Below, one piece after another: positions 53,886 through 62,699 of a stretch of DNA of 64,000 nt (within the stretch, counting starts at the first letter, position 1; every line of letters starts with the position of its first letter). Origin of the DNA: CALCKU01 sp964607445 (GTDB lineage: Bacteria; Pseudomonadota; Alphaproteobacteria; Caulobacterales; Maricaulaceae); the NCBI GenBank assembly GCA_964607445.1, contig CAZSKN010000005.1, forward strand, positions 38,971 through 102,970, read 5' to 3'. A program made the translations under genes and the position numbers. The notes beneath the pieces are model-generated. The model was not told where the DNA came from. It did no database searches and saw only the letters and a list, made by a program, of their open reading frames with translations.

Positions 53886-54557
53886 TTAAGTGCTAATATC
53901 TTTGAGGGCCGACGGTAAATCTCTGAATCTTCGGATGACAGCGTCGGCTCCAAGCTTCTCAACAGCGATAGGGCAATAGCCATAAGATACGGCTATAGAG
54001 GATATTTTGGCATTTTTGGCTGCGAGAATGTCTGGCAAGCTATCCCCTATCATGATAATTGATTTTCGGGATTTGTGCCCCGCCGCGGCATAGATATGAC
54101 CCGGATGGGGTTTTTTGTGGGGAACGTCATCCGAGCCCACAATACGGTCAAAGATCTCTGACATTCCTAATTTTTGCAAGAGAGGCCTGGCGAGGTAGCC
54201 CGGTTTGTTCGTGCACACGGAGAGGTTTGCACCCGCTTTTTTTAACGCCATTAATGTGTCCATAACACCGGGAAACTGACGGCTTTTTTGAGCTATATCT
54301 TCAGCATACAGTTTTAAGAATAAAGCTTGTAGAGCCGCTATGCGAGAAGATGTAATGTGTATGTTCGCACGTTCAAACGCTTTTTCGATAAGATAGCGCG
54401 AACCGAAACCGACATCGCGGCGCGCAGAGGCATAATGTGTCTCTTTGAGTCCGTCTTCTGAAATGACCAAGTTTAAGACCCGCACGAGATCAGGGGCGGT
54501 ATCAACAATGGTGCCATCAAGGTCAAAGCAAAGAGAGAGGCCGTTAATATTTTTCAT
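53886..54557 (-). CDS. gph: HAD hydrolase, phosphoglycolate phosphatase type
   Basis: 223 residues. The HAD motif CFDLDGTIVDTAPDLV, motif II CTNKPG, and the later KPHPGHIYAAA and MIGDSLPDILAAKNA are typical of Gph, which removes phosphate from 2-phosphoglycolate formed by DNA repair or photorespiration. It is divergent from glmU; the shared 110 bp contains two GAGTC (GANTC) sites at 54574 and 54629. Pyrophosphatase-like relatives cannot be excluded. Confidence 0.83.
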   Translation of the reverse strand: MKNINGLSLCFDLDGTIVDTAPDLVRVLNLVISEDGLKETHYASARRDVGFGSRYLIEKAFERANIHITSSRIAALQALFLKLYAEDIAQKSRQFPGVMDTLMALKKAGANLSVCTNKPGYLARPLLQKLGMSEIFDRIVGSDDVPHKKPHPGHIYAAAGHKSRKSIIMIGDSLPDILAAKNAKISSIAVSYGYCPIAVEKLGADAVIRRFRDLPSALKDIST

Positions 54558-54667
54558 GTCATAACCTTAAATCGAGTCGTGCGCTTTTGCCTACTATCGG
54601 TTAATGAAGTTTCGACACAGTGTTTTCTGAGTCGCGAATTGCTGTAATATTAACTGACGAGATGTAA

Positions 54668-56020
54668 ATGATACAAAAACGCGCCGCCATTATTTTAGCC
54701 GCTGGAAAAAGCACGCGCATGAAATCCTCGCGTTCTAAGGTTCTGCATCATGTAGGCGGACGCTCTATGTTGGCATGGGTTACAGATCTTGCACGTCAGG
54801 TGAATATTGACAAAATAGTTTGTGTCGTCGGTGAGGCCAATCAGGACGTGCGGGCGGAAGCCGAAAGGCTCGGGCTTGATATCGCTGTTCAAGAACCGCA
54901 ATTAGGTACGGGACATGCGGTGTTAGCGGCTAAAGATGCGCTCAGTGGATTTTCCGGAGATGTTGCCGTTCTATATGCAGATACGCCGCTTATTCAAACC
55001 GCCACTATGGAAAGGGTGTTTACGGCTTTGAAAAAAGACACGGATGTTATTGTATTAGGTTTCGAGCCGGATGAACCCGGAGCCTATGGTCGGTTGATTA
55101 TAGATAATGGCGATTTGAGTGCCATTGTGGAAGCTAAAGAAGCTACGCCCGCGCAATTAAAAGTTAGGCTGTGTAATAGCGGGGTCATGGCGTCTTCGGT
55201 CGAGGATATGTTTTCGGCCCTGGAACAGGTGACGAATGATAATCTAAAAGGCGAATATTACCTGACAGATGTTGTAGAAATTTTAAAAAAGGACGGTAAG
55301 CGCGCCAAAGCGGTAAAAGCCAGTGCGACTGAAGTTTTGGGGGTGAACTCTCGGGTCGATTTAGCCGAAGCCGAGACCGCCTTTCAAACGCGTATGCGCG
55401 ACAAAATGCTTTTGAGCGGCGTCACTTTGCGAGATCCTGATACCATATATTTTTCATATGATACGGAAATAGCCCCTGACGCCGAGATTGGAGCCCATAC
55501 TGTATTTGGGCCAAAGGTGTCGATTGCGAAGAACGCGGTTATCCATCCGTTCTGCCATATTGAAGGTACTAAGATTGATGAGGGCGCACAGATTGGCCCG
55601 TTTGCGCGTTTGCGACCCGGAACGGAGATGGGGGCAAATAGTAAGATAGGGAATTTCGTAGAGACCAAGAAAGCAATCATTGGTGAGAAAAGTAAAGTTA
55701 ACCACCTGTCTTATGTTGGAGATGCTGTCATCGGAATAGGCGCTAATATTGGGGCAGGTACAATCACATGTAATTATGATGGATATTTCAAACATCAAAC
55801 GACAATTGGCGACGGGGCATTCATCGGGACACATTCATCCCTTGTTGCACCTATTACAATTGGGGCCGGTGCCTTTTTAGGGTCAGGGGGTGTTATTACC
55901 GACAATGTCCCGGATGGGGCATTGGCTGTTGCCAGAGCTAAACAGGTCAATAAACTAGGCTGGGGTGATAGGTATAATAAAACCATGTCAGCCAAAAAGG
56001 CGAAAACTAAGAAGGCGTGA
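54668..56020 (+). CDS. glmU: bifunctional glucosamine-1-phosphate acetyltransferase / GlcNAc-1-P uridylyltransferase
   Basis: It makes UDP-GlcNAc, the precursor of peptidoglycan and lipid A. 450 residues. The uridylyltransferase domain begins AAIILAAGKSTRMKSSRSKVLH and includes VLYADTPLI and LKGEYYLTDVV. The C-terminal left-handed beta-helix has GPFARLRPGTEMG, NFVETKKA, NHLSYVGDA and IGAGTITCNYDG. It is followed 39 bp later by rpiA. Confidence 0.97.
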   Translation: MIQKRAAIILAAGKSTRMKSSRSKVLHHVGGRSMLAWVTDLARQVNIDKIVCVVGEANQDVRAEAERLGLDIAVQEPQLGTGHAVLAAKDALSGFSGDVAVLYADTPLIQTATMERVFTALKKDTDVIVLGFEPDEPGAYGRLIIDNGDLSAIVEAKEATPAQLKVRLCNSGVMASSVEDMFSALEQVTNDNLKGEYYLTDVVEILKKDGKRAKAVKASATEVLGVNSRVDLAEAETAFQTRMRDKMLLSGVTLRDPDTIYFSYDTEIAPDAEIGAHTVFGPKVSIAKNAVIHPFCHIEGTKIDEGAQIGPFARLRPGTEMGANSKIGNFVETKKAIIGEKSKVNHLSYVGDAVIGIGANIGAGTITCNYDGYFKHQTTIGDGAFIGTHSSLVAPITIGAGAFLGSGGVITDNVPDGALAVARAKQVNKLGWGDRYNKTMSAKKAKTKKA

Positions 56021-56059
56021 TCAGGCGAATAATAGAACTGGCAATAGAAAAGAAGTAAT

Positions 56060-56776
56060 ATGTCTCAAAAGAAAGAAAATGCAGCCCATGCGGCGCTTGA
56101 GCTTGTCGAAGACGGCATGACATTAGGGTTGGGCTCGGGTTCAACAGCTGAAATTTTCCTTGAAAAACTGGGTGAAAAAGTAGCGGGCGGGCTGAAAGTA
56201 CAAGGCGTTCCGACATCGCAAAATACGGCCAAATGCGCAAAAGAGAACGGCGTGCCCTTGATCGATGTAGACCGCGTTAAAAAAATTCATCTAACCATTG
56301 ACGGGGCTGACGAGGTGGATCCGCTTTTTAATCTTATAAAGGGGGGGGGGGCGTGCTTATTACGCGAAAAAATTATTGCTAATGTATCCGAACAAATGGC
56401 GGTGATTGTTGACGGTAGTAAATTGGTGGAAACATTAGGTGCGTTTCCGCTTCCGATTGAAATTGACCCTTTCGGGATGACGCTAACCGCGGAGCAAATT
56501 TATGACGTGCTTAAACAGACAGGATGTGAGAACGGACAAACGGTCTTACGTCAGAAAAAGGACAGTTCAGGCCCTCTTGTCACGGATGGCGGGCATTATA
56601 TTCTGGACAGTCGGTGTGATGCTATCCCCAACCCTGTCGATACAGCACTTGCACTGAGCCAGATACCGGGTGTAATGGAACACGGTCTTTTCATTGATAT
56701 TGCAGATATGATTATTGTGGGTGAAGATGATCACGCTAAAATTATGGAACTCTCACATGAATCTAGCCCGGCCTGA
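56060..56776 (+). CDS. rpiA: ribose-5-phosphate isomerase A
   Basis: It interconverts ribose 5-phosphate and ribulose 5-phosphate in the pentose phosphate pathway. 238 residues. Signatures are MTLGLGSGSTAEIFLEKLG, LTIDGADEVDP, LIKGGGACLLREKI and VDGSKLV. The KGGG loop is encoded by a run of 11 G (56341-56351). An AAGAAG lies before the ATG. The stop codon lies inside the terminator-like inverted repeat. Confidence 0.97.
   Translation: MSQKKENAAHAALELVEDGMTLGLGSGSTAEIFLEKLGEKVAGGLKVQGVPTSQNTAKCAKENGVPLIDVDRVKKIHLTIDGADEVDPLFNLIKGGGACLLREKIIANVSEQMAVIVDGSKLVETLGAFPLPIEIDPFGMTLTAEQIYDVLKQTGCENGQTVLRQKKDSSGPLVTDGGHYILDSRCDAIPNPVDTALALSQIPGVMEHGLFIDIADMIIVGEDDHAKIMELSHESSPA
56341..56351 (+). repeat. 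11-G homopolymer within rpiA
   Basis: Eleven consecutive G encode the end of Lys, three Gly and the start of Ala in the conserved KGGGA loop. The reading frame is intact at this length. One base more or less would inactivate the gene. Confidence 0.9.
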
Positions 56777-56795
56777 CTCAATTAAACTCAGGCCG
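56769..56795 (+). terminator. inverted repeat at the rpiA stop codon
   Basis: CGGCCTGA / TCAGGCCG is a perfect 8-bp stem with an 11-base loop, including the TGA stop in the left arm. No U-run follows, so it may terminate weakly or protect the 3' end. Confidence 0.5.
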
Positions 56796-57081
56796 CATAT
56801 TGGACGAAATAATCTCGAAAAACATCATTTATGTTTCGCAACCCCATCCTGTGATAAACGGCGCCTAGCAATGGCGATATGCTCGCTATTATTATCGGTA
56901 TTGGAATGTTTTTACGGTCATTTTAAGTTTTTGGCTAATTTTAAATTTGGCGCTATTACATGGATTAAAGGTTTCGCGCGCCGACATATCAAGCTGGTAT
57001 ATGAGACCATTAGAACACACCTTTCAGTCCGCAAGCGGATAGATGTTACGCATAAGCCTTTAAGGCACCATAGGAGATAAT
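56796..57081. other. region between rpiA and gor, no gene seen
   Basis: A rightward frame ends at 57080 just before gor but starts inside rpiA, has no ribosome binding site and resembles no family. AGGAGA at 57073-57078 serves gor. The gor promoter is presumably here. Confidence 0.5.
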
Positions 57082-58443
57082 ATGGCTAAATATGATTATG
57101 ACCTTTTCGTTATAGGCGCGGGTTCGGGCGGGGTGCGTTCCGCGCGTCTCGCCGCCAGCTTGGGCCATCGCGTGGCTGTAGCTGAGGAAAGCAAACCCGG
57201 CGGTACCTGCGTTGTACGAGGGTGTGTGCCTAAGAAATATCTTGTATATGGCGCGGATTACGGTGCGACGATAAAAAAATCTGCGGGCTATGGTTGGACG
57301 ACATCTAATGTCGAGTTTGATTGGACGGTTTTGCGCGATAACATTCAAGCCGAGGTTAACCGTCTGTCCGGAATTTATGCCGGTATTTTGGAGCGCAATG
57401 GCGCTGTTCTTTTTTCCGAACGCGCGGAAATGGTGGATGCCCATACGGTGCGGTTAGTGAATTCGGGGCAGGTGATTTCGGCGAAAACCATTTTAATCGC
57501 CGTTGGCGGGCGGCCATGGGCCCCCAGCCTTTCAGGAGCTGAATATGCCATTACGTCTGATGAAGCCTTTTTATTACCCGCCTTACCCGAGCGTATTTTG
57601 GTCATTGGCGGGGGGTATATTGCTTCTGAATTTGCAGGTATTTTTGCAGGCTTAGGCGTGAAAACAACTCAGGCTTACCGCGGAACCTCCTTACTAAATG
57701 GATTTGACACGGATGTGCGAACTCAAGTTGATAAAGGGCAATTGATTAATGGTGTGGATGTCCGCCTCGGCTTGTCGCCAAAGGCGATTAAGAAAGTTGG
57801 CGGTGGTTATAAAGTCAGTTTTGATGATGGCTCCCAAATTGGCACGGATCTTGTCATGATGGCGACAGGGCGCAAGCCGCATACAGTCGGGCTAGGTCTT
57901 GAAAAAGCCGGGGTTAAAATGGATAAAACGGGCGCGGTAATTGTTGATGAATATTCTCAAAGCTCGGTTAAAAATATCTATGCTGTTGGCGATGTCACAA
58001 ACCGCGTTAATTTAACGCCCGTGGCCATTCGCGAAGGCGCTGCTTTTGTAGAAACTGTTTATAAAGATAATCCGACGGCATATGATCATAGCATGATTGC
58101 GAGCGCAGTTTTTACCCGTCCGCCTGTGGGCACAGTAGGCTTAAGTGAAGCACAAGCGCGTGAGGCGCATAAAAATATTACGGTTTACGAGACGAATTTT
58201 CGCCCGATGGCTAATGCTTTATCCGGTTCAGAACACCGCTGTTATATGAAATTAATTACGGCGGGAAAGAAAAAAACCGTTATTGGTGTACATATTGTTG
58301 GTGATTATGCAGGCGAAATTATTCAGGCTGTCGGGATTGCGGTCAAAGCCGGATTAACGAAGGCTCAATTTGACGAAACGTGTGCTGTGCATCCAACCTT
58401 GGCGGAGGAATTGGTTACATTATCCGAACGTAAAGCCCCCTAG
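57082..58443 (+). CDS. gor: glutathione-disulfide reductase
   Basis: It reduces glutathione disulfide with NADPH. 453 residues. FAD motif FVIGAGSGGVRSARLAA, redox-active disulfide GGTCVVRGCVPKK, NADPH site VIGGGYIASEFAGIFAGLG, and the dimer-interface His in AVHPTLAEEL. The RGC form of the disulfide motif is common in alphaproteobacterial Gor. It is followed 5 bp later by the aminotransferase gene. It complements the glutathione-linked formaldehyde enzyme FghA. Confidence 0.95.
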   Translation: MAKYDYDLFVIGAGSGGVRSARLAASLGHRVAVAEESKPGGTCVVRGCVPKKYLVYGADYGATIKKSAGYGWTTSNVEFDWTVLRDNIQAEVNRLSGIYAGILERNGAVLFSERAEMVDAHTVRLVNSGQVISAKTILIAVGGRPWAPSLSGAEYAITSDEAFLLPALPERILVIGGGYIASEFAGIFAGLGVKTTQAYRGTSLLNGFDTDVRTQVDKGQLINGVDVRLGLSPKAIKKVGGGYKVSFDDGSQIGTDLVMMATGRKPHTVGLGLEKAGVKMDKTGAVIVDEYSQSSVKNIYAVGDVTNRVNLTPVAIREGAAFVETVYKDNPTAYDHSMIASAVFTRPPVGTVGLSEAQAREAHKNITVYETNFRPMANALSGSEHRCYMKLITAGKKKTVIGVHIVGDYAGEIIQAVGIAVKAGLTKAQFDETCAVHPTLAEELVTLSERKAP

Positions 58444-58448
58444 CGCGC

Positions 58449-59312
58449 ATGGATTGCAAGGTCGATACGACAGAGTGGGTTTATCTCAATGGTGATTTTG
58501 TCCCTCAAGAGGCCGCAAAAATATCACTCTTTGACCGAAGTGTCCTATTTGCCGATAGCGTTTACGAGGTTAGTGCCGTTTTGGACGGAAGATTAGTTGA
58601 TTTTGATGCACATATAGCGCGTCTAGGGCGATCCTGCGCAGGCTTGGGCATGTCTATGCCTCTGGATTTAAGGGCATGGCGACAGGCGCACGAAGCCTTG
58701 ATTAAACGTAATGATCTTAAGGAAGGTCTTGTTTACCTCCAAGTGACTGGCGGGGTATCACCGCGAGATTTTTTGATAGATCGGACATTGGCGCCAACCA
58801 TATTTATGTTTTCGCAACCCAAGGCCTTGATTGATGCAACTGGGGTCAAAACGGGCTTGAAAATAATAACAATAGACGATCAACGTTGGGCGCGTCGCGA
58901 TATCAAAACCACGCAATTACTTTCGCAATCTTTGGCGCGTACACAGGCGGTTCAATCCGGGTGTGATGATGCGTGGTTTGTGACCGATGGCATTGTTAAT
59001 GAAGGGGCGTCGAGCAATGCTTTTATTGTAACAGATACCGGCGTCATACGAACCCGTCCCGGTTCGCATACGATATTATCAGGCATTACCTGCCAAGCCA
59101 TTATTGATGTTATTAAGGCCAAAGGTCTAAAATTTGATGACCGTCCATTTTCTGTGCAGGACGCTCTAGATGCGCGTGAGGCGTTCTCGACATCTGCGAC
59201 CAGTTTTATTATGCCTATTGTTGAAATAGATAACCATAAAATTGGAACGGGGCGACCGGGCGCAGTGACGCTGGCTCTGCGTCACCACTATATTGAACGT
59301 TTAAGAGCATAA
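58449..59312 (+). CDS. dat: D-amino-acid transaminase (class IV aminotransferase)
   Basis: 287 residues of the fold-type IV PLP enzymes. The PLP lysine is in RRDIKTTQLLSQSLAR; VYLNGDFVPQEAAKISLFDRSVLFADSVYEV and VNEGASSNAFIV are typical. RDFLIDRT and the D-amino-acid-type spacing favour D-alanine aminotransferase over branched-chain IlvE. It supplies D-glutamate or D-alanine for the cell wall. It is co-transcribed with gor judging by the 5-bp gap. Confidence 0.82.
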   Translation: MDCKVDTTEWVYLNGDFVPQEAAKISLFDRSVLFADSVYEVSAVLDGRLVDFDAHIARLGRSCAGLGMSMPLDLRAWRQAHEALIKRNDLKEGLVYLQVTGGVSPRDFLIDRTLAPTIFMFSQPKALIDATGVKTGLKIITIDDQRWARRDIKTTQLLSQSLARTQAVQSGCDDAWFVTDGIVNEGASSNAFIVTDTGVIRTRPGSHTILSGITCQAIIDVIKAKGLKFDDRPFSVQDALDAREAFSTSATSFIMPIVEIDNHKIGTGRPGAVTLALRHHYIERLRA

Positions 59313-59573
59313 TATGATAATATCTGGCGCGCCCGAGGCTTAAATTTTGGGGTACGGCCCTATTACAGTGAAGGTGTAGGAATCGTCTTTACAGGGCATA
59401 ATCGGATATATGAGGGGGGAGGGGGTGAGGTTTCCGCATATCCATCGACACTCTCCTAAAACACTCATTAAACGCTGAATGTATTTGGCCTTAGGATATG
59501 AGTTATCGCAGTCTCAACTATTGCAAAAATTTTTCGCTAGAAAATCCTGCCTCTATCTTTATAAGCTTGGATT

Positions 59574-60065
59574 ATGACCCAACGTATTGCGCTTTACCCT
59601 GGTACTTTTGACCCTATGACATTGGGACATTTGGATATTATGAAGCGCGCCAGTAAATTATGTGACAAACTTATTATTGGCGTTGCGATTAACCGTTCTA
59701 AATCCCCGTTATTTGGCCTTGATGAGCGTGTTGAAATGGTTGAAAACGTTGTAGAACCTTTCAGAGAATATATAGACGTAGAGGTAAAACCTTTTGACGG
59801 CTTACTGATTCATTTTGTTGAAAGCATGGGGGCGAGCATGATAGTACGGGGCTTACGTGCTGTTTCGGATTTCGAGTATGAATTCCAAATGGCGGGTATG
59901 AATGACCGTCTTAACCCGGATATCGAAACTGTATTCTTGATGGCTGATCCGCAATTCCAAACGATTGCATCACGCCTTGTAAAAGAGATTGCCCGTCTTG
60001 GGGGAAATGTAAGCCAGTTTGTGACGCCGGAAGTCGAGATACGATTAAAGGATAAATTTACATGA
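59574..60065 (+). CDS. coaD: phosphopantetheine adenylyltransferase
   Basis: It transfers AMP to phosphopantetheine, the penultimate step of coenzyme A synthesis. 163 residues. The T/HxGH site reads ALYPGTFDPMTLGHLDIMKRA; RGLRAVSDFEYEFQMAGMN and SSxVKE-like ASRLVKEIARLGG are family stretches. The 261 bp before it contain a purine-rich G tract (59412-59430) but no gene. Its stop overlaps the next start. Confidence 0.96.
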   Translation: MTQRIALYPGTFDPMTLGHLDIMKRASKLCDKLIIGVAINRSKSPLFGLDERVEMVENVVEPFREYIDVEVKPFDGLLIHFVESMGASMIVRGLRAVSDFEYEFQMAGMNDRLNPDIETVFLMADPQFQTIASRLVKEIARLGGNVSQFVTPEVEIRLKDKFT

Positions 60066-61006
60066 TGACTCGCTTAACTCTGGCTCTGATATCAAGTGTC
60101 GCATTTTTTAATTCAGCGTGTGCCGATGATCAGTCTTCGGCCCCGATCAAGCGGGCCCAATCCGATATTACAACGGTCACATTGGACCCATCTCCTATCT
60201 CGGCTCCCGATACGGCATGGCGCGATTTAGATCCAGAAAATACGCTTTATATAGATACGGATTATGGACGGTTTGTGATAGAATTGTTTCCAGAAATTGC
60301 CCCGCTACATGTTGAACAGATTAAGTCTCTGACCCGACAGAACTTTTACGACCATATAACATTTCATCGTGTGATTGATGGATTTATGAACCAGACGGGT
60401 GATCCTAAAGGCGATGGTACGGGTGATTCTGATTTGCCAGACCTTGCGGCAGAGTTTTCATTTCGTCGCGGGCCTGATATGGGCTTTACTGTTATAGGAA
60501 CGCGCCCGCTTAATCCGAACCGTCCACGGGGGGGTGAGATTGGTGTCGGCTTCTATAAAAGTTTGCAAATCGCCTCTCAACCCTCATCGCAAGCGATTTT
60601 AACCAAAGATGGAAAAGTAGATGCTTATGGCCTGCATTGTTCGGGGGTTACGTCCATGGCGCGTGCGGAAGACCCGAATTCCGGTAATAGCCAGTTTTTT
60701 TTGATGCGCGGTACCGCAGAACATCTGGATACAAAATATTCAATATGGGGAAATACAGTTTGGGGGCGTGAATTTCTCACAAAAATTAAAATCGGGGAAA
60801 AAGGTGGGCGTGACCGATCTTTCGTACCTGATAAAATGAACCGGGTTGAGGTCGCAGCTGACCTACCGGAAGCCGAGCGAACTCGCGTACAGGTTCTGCG
60901 GACCGATAGCCCGGCTTTTCAGAAGTATTTAAAGACGCAGAAGAAAAAGAACGGTGCCTATCCAGATATATGCGATATCAATGTTCCGACTCGTGTTAAA
61001 AAATAA
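60062..61006 (+). CDS. exported cyclophilin-type peptidyl-prolyl isomerase
   Basis: 314 residues. A signal peptide (about 1-20, ending NSACA) sends it to the periplasm; the Cys at the end could be lipidated, but the lipobox is poor. The cyclophilin domain shows ITFHRVIDGFMNQTGDPKGDG and GVTSMARAEDPNSGNSQFF. It assists folding by isomerising prolines. Longer than simple cyclophilins, with an insertion before the GVTSMA stretch and a C-terminal extension. ATG overlaps the coaD stop (ATGA). Confidence 0.9.
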   Translation: MMTRLTLALISSVAFFNSACADDQSSAPIKRAQSDITTVTLDPSPISAPDTAWRDLDPENTLYIDTDYGRFVIELFPEIAPLHVEQIKSLTRQNFYDHITFHRVIDGFMNQTGDPKGDGTGDSDLPDLAAEFSFRRGPDMGFTVIGTRPLNPNRPRGGEIGVGFYKSLQIASQPSSQAILTKDGKVDAYGLHCSGVTSMARAEDPNSGNSQFFLMRGTAEHLDTKYSIWGNTVWGREFLTKIKIGEKGGRDRSFVPDKMNRVEVAADLPEAERTRVQVLRTDSPAFQKYLKTQKKKNGAYPDICDINVPTRVKK

Positions 61007-61112
61007 TAGGGGTTGAAAAAATATAATAGGTGGCTAAACCCCGCCATGTTTTACGCTTAAATGAGACTATGCGGGGACGCGTACCCCTGAACATCTAATC
61101 CAGAGAGAGACT

Positions 61113-61571
61113 ATGGCTGATAAATTAACAATGACCGTTGATGCGAATGACGGCACCACAGGGGACGTGGTGATCACATTACGTCCAGACCTTGCTCCCG
61201 CGCATGTAAGCCAGATTAGCCGCTTGGCCGACGAAGGATTTTATGATGGTCTTACTTTTCACCGTGTAATCGACGGATTTATGGCGCAAGGTGGCTGCCC
61301 GGACGGGACCGGCATGGGCGGAGCTGACGTTCAAATTCCCGCTGAATTTTCGAGCGAACCGCATGTGCGCGGTATTTGTTCAATGGCCCGTTCGCAAAAC
61401 CCAAATTCAGCCAGCAGTCAATTCTTTGTATGTTTGGACGACGCGACATTCCTGGACCGTCAATATACGGTATGGGGTGTTGTCGAGAGCGGCATGGACC
61501 TTATTGATGCTTTGCCTAAAGGTGAACCTCCGCGTTCTCCGGGCAAGATTGTCAAGATGACCCTATCGTGA
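61113..61571 (+). CDS. ppiB: cytoplasmic cyclophilin-type peptidyl-prolyl isomerase
   Basis: 152 residues, no signal peptide. LTFHRVIDGFMAQGGCPDGTG and GICSMARSQNPNSASSQFFV are the cyclophilin active-site stretches, and QYTVWGVVESGMD the C-terminal one. GAGAGAGA lies before the ATG. It follows the exported isomerase and ends just before a strong terminator. Confidence 0.93.
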   Translation: MADKLTMTVDANDGTTGDVVITLRPDLAPAHVSQISRLADEGFYDGLTFHRVIDGFMAQGGCPDGTGMGGADVQIPAEFSSEPHVRGICSMARSQNPNSASSQFFVCLDDATFLDRQYTVWGVVESGMDLIDALPKGEPPRSPGKIVKMTLS

Positions 61572-61596
61572 TATAATCCAAATTTCTCCATTTAAT

Positions 61597-61622
61597 ATCC
61601 CGGTCTTAGTGCCGGGATTTTT
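61597..61622 (+). terminator. intrinsic terminator between ppiB and queA
   Basis: ATCCCGG / CCGGGAT forms a 7-bp G+C-rich stem with an 8-base loop, directly followed by TTTTT. It ends 8 bp before the queA ATG, so it overlaps the region where the queA ribosome binding site should be. Confidence 0.8.
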
Positions 61623-61630
61623 GGTTTAGT

Positions 61631-62698
61631 ATGAATACTGATCTTTTTGATTTTGATTTGCCTGATCATGCAATTGCTGTGCGCCCCGTGACCCCGCGTG
61701 ATAGTGCGAAATTGCTAGAGGTAAAGTCTGGAGCGCTTTCTGACCACCGAGTCACGGATTTACCGCAGCTTCTGGAACCGGGGGATGTATTGGTTTTAAA
61801 TGAAACCCGCGTTTTACGTGCCGCGCTGAGTGCTCTAAGACCTGCGCGTGCGCATGGCGGCGGCGGAGATGTGAATGTGGATGTTAATCTGCTCTTAGAT
61901 GAGGACGCGGGACGATGGCGGGCGTTTGTGCGTCCGGCCAAGCGGGTGCGAACCGGGGATGTTTTGATGTTTTCGTCAAATTTGACAGCGAAAGTGTATG
62001 AAAAAGGCGAGGCAGGAGAAATAGGGCTTGATTTCAATGTATCGGGAGACACATTACGCACAGAAATAGAAACATGTGGTCAGCCCCCGTTACCTCCATA
62101 TATCGCGCGAAAACGCGCCCCGGACGAAAGAGATATTCTGGATTACCAAACAATTTATGCCAAAAACTCAGGGTCTGTTGCAGCCCCGACAGCCGGATTG
62201 CATTTTACACCCGCGCTTTTTGAGGCGTTAAAGCTTCGCAAAGTGCAAGTTGAATATTTGACATTGCATGTTGGCGCCGGGACGTTCCTGCCGGTTAAAT
62301 CGGAAACAACGACAGATCATAAAATGCATAGTGAGAGCTATGAAATATCCGATGTGACAGCCCAGCGGATTATGCAGGCTAAATCGGAAGGACGACGCAT
62401 TATTGCTGTAGGGACAACGACATTACGGGCGCTGGAAAGCGCAAGTCAATCCGGGGCTTTGACTCAATTAAGTGGCGAAACGCAAATTTTTATCACACCG
62501 GGTTATACATTTAAGGTCGTTGACGGGTTAATGACCAATTTTCATCTGCCAAAATCTACTTTATTTATGCTTGTGTCGGCTTTGGCCGGATTGAAAACCA
62601 TGAAAGCGGCTTATGCCTATGCCATAGCCAATGCATACCGATTCTATAGCTATGGCGATTCCAGCCTGTTATGGAAACATCAATGCGGTGAGATTTGA
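61631..62698 (+). CDS. queA: S-adenosylmethionine:tRNA ribosyltransferase-isomerase
   Basis: It builds epoxyqueuosine from preQ1-modified tRNA and SAM. 355 residues. DLFDFDLPDHAIAVRPVTPRD at the start, LVLNETRVLRARL-like VLVLNETRVLRA, SVAAPTAGLHFT, LHVGAGTFLPVK and HLPKSTLFMLVSA are signatures. No strong ribosome binding site is seen because the terminator stem lies there. It is followed by tgt 1 base after the stop. The tyrosine-rich C-terminus is normal. Confidence 0.96.
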   Translation: MNTDLFDFDLPDHAIAVRPVTPRDSAKLLEVKSGALSDHRVTDLPQLLEPGDVLVLNETRVLRAALSALRPARAHGGGGDVNVDVNLLLDEDAGRWRAFVRPAKRVRTGDVLMFSSNLTAKVYEKGEAGEIGLDFNVSGDTLRTEIETCGQPPLPPYIARKRAPDERDILDYQTIYAKNSGSVAAPTAGLHFTPALFEALKLRKVQVEYLTLHVGAGTFLPVKSETTTDHKMHSESYEISDVTAQRIMQAKSEGRRIIAVGTTTLRALESASQSGALTQLSGETQIFITPGYTFKVVDGLMTNFHLPKSTLFMLVSALAGLKTMKAAYAYAIANAYRFYSYGDSSLLWKHQCGEI

Positions 62699-62699
62699 T

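Noticed and set aside
56715..57080. 121-residue frame ending just before gor
   Set aside because: It begins inside rpiA, has no start signal and reads as random sequence; the stop next to gor is coincidence.
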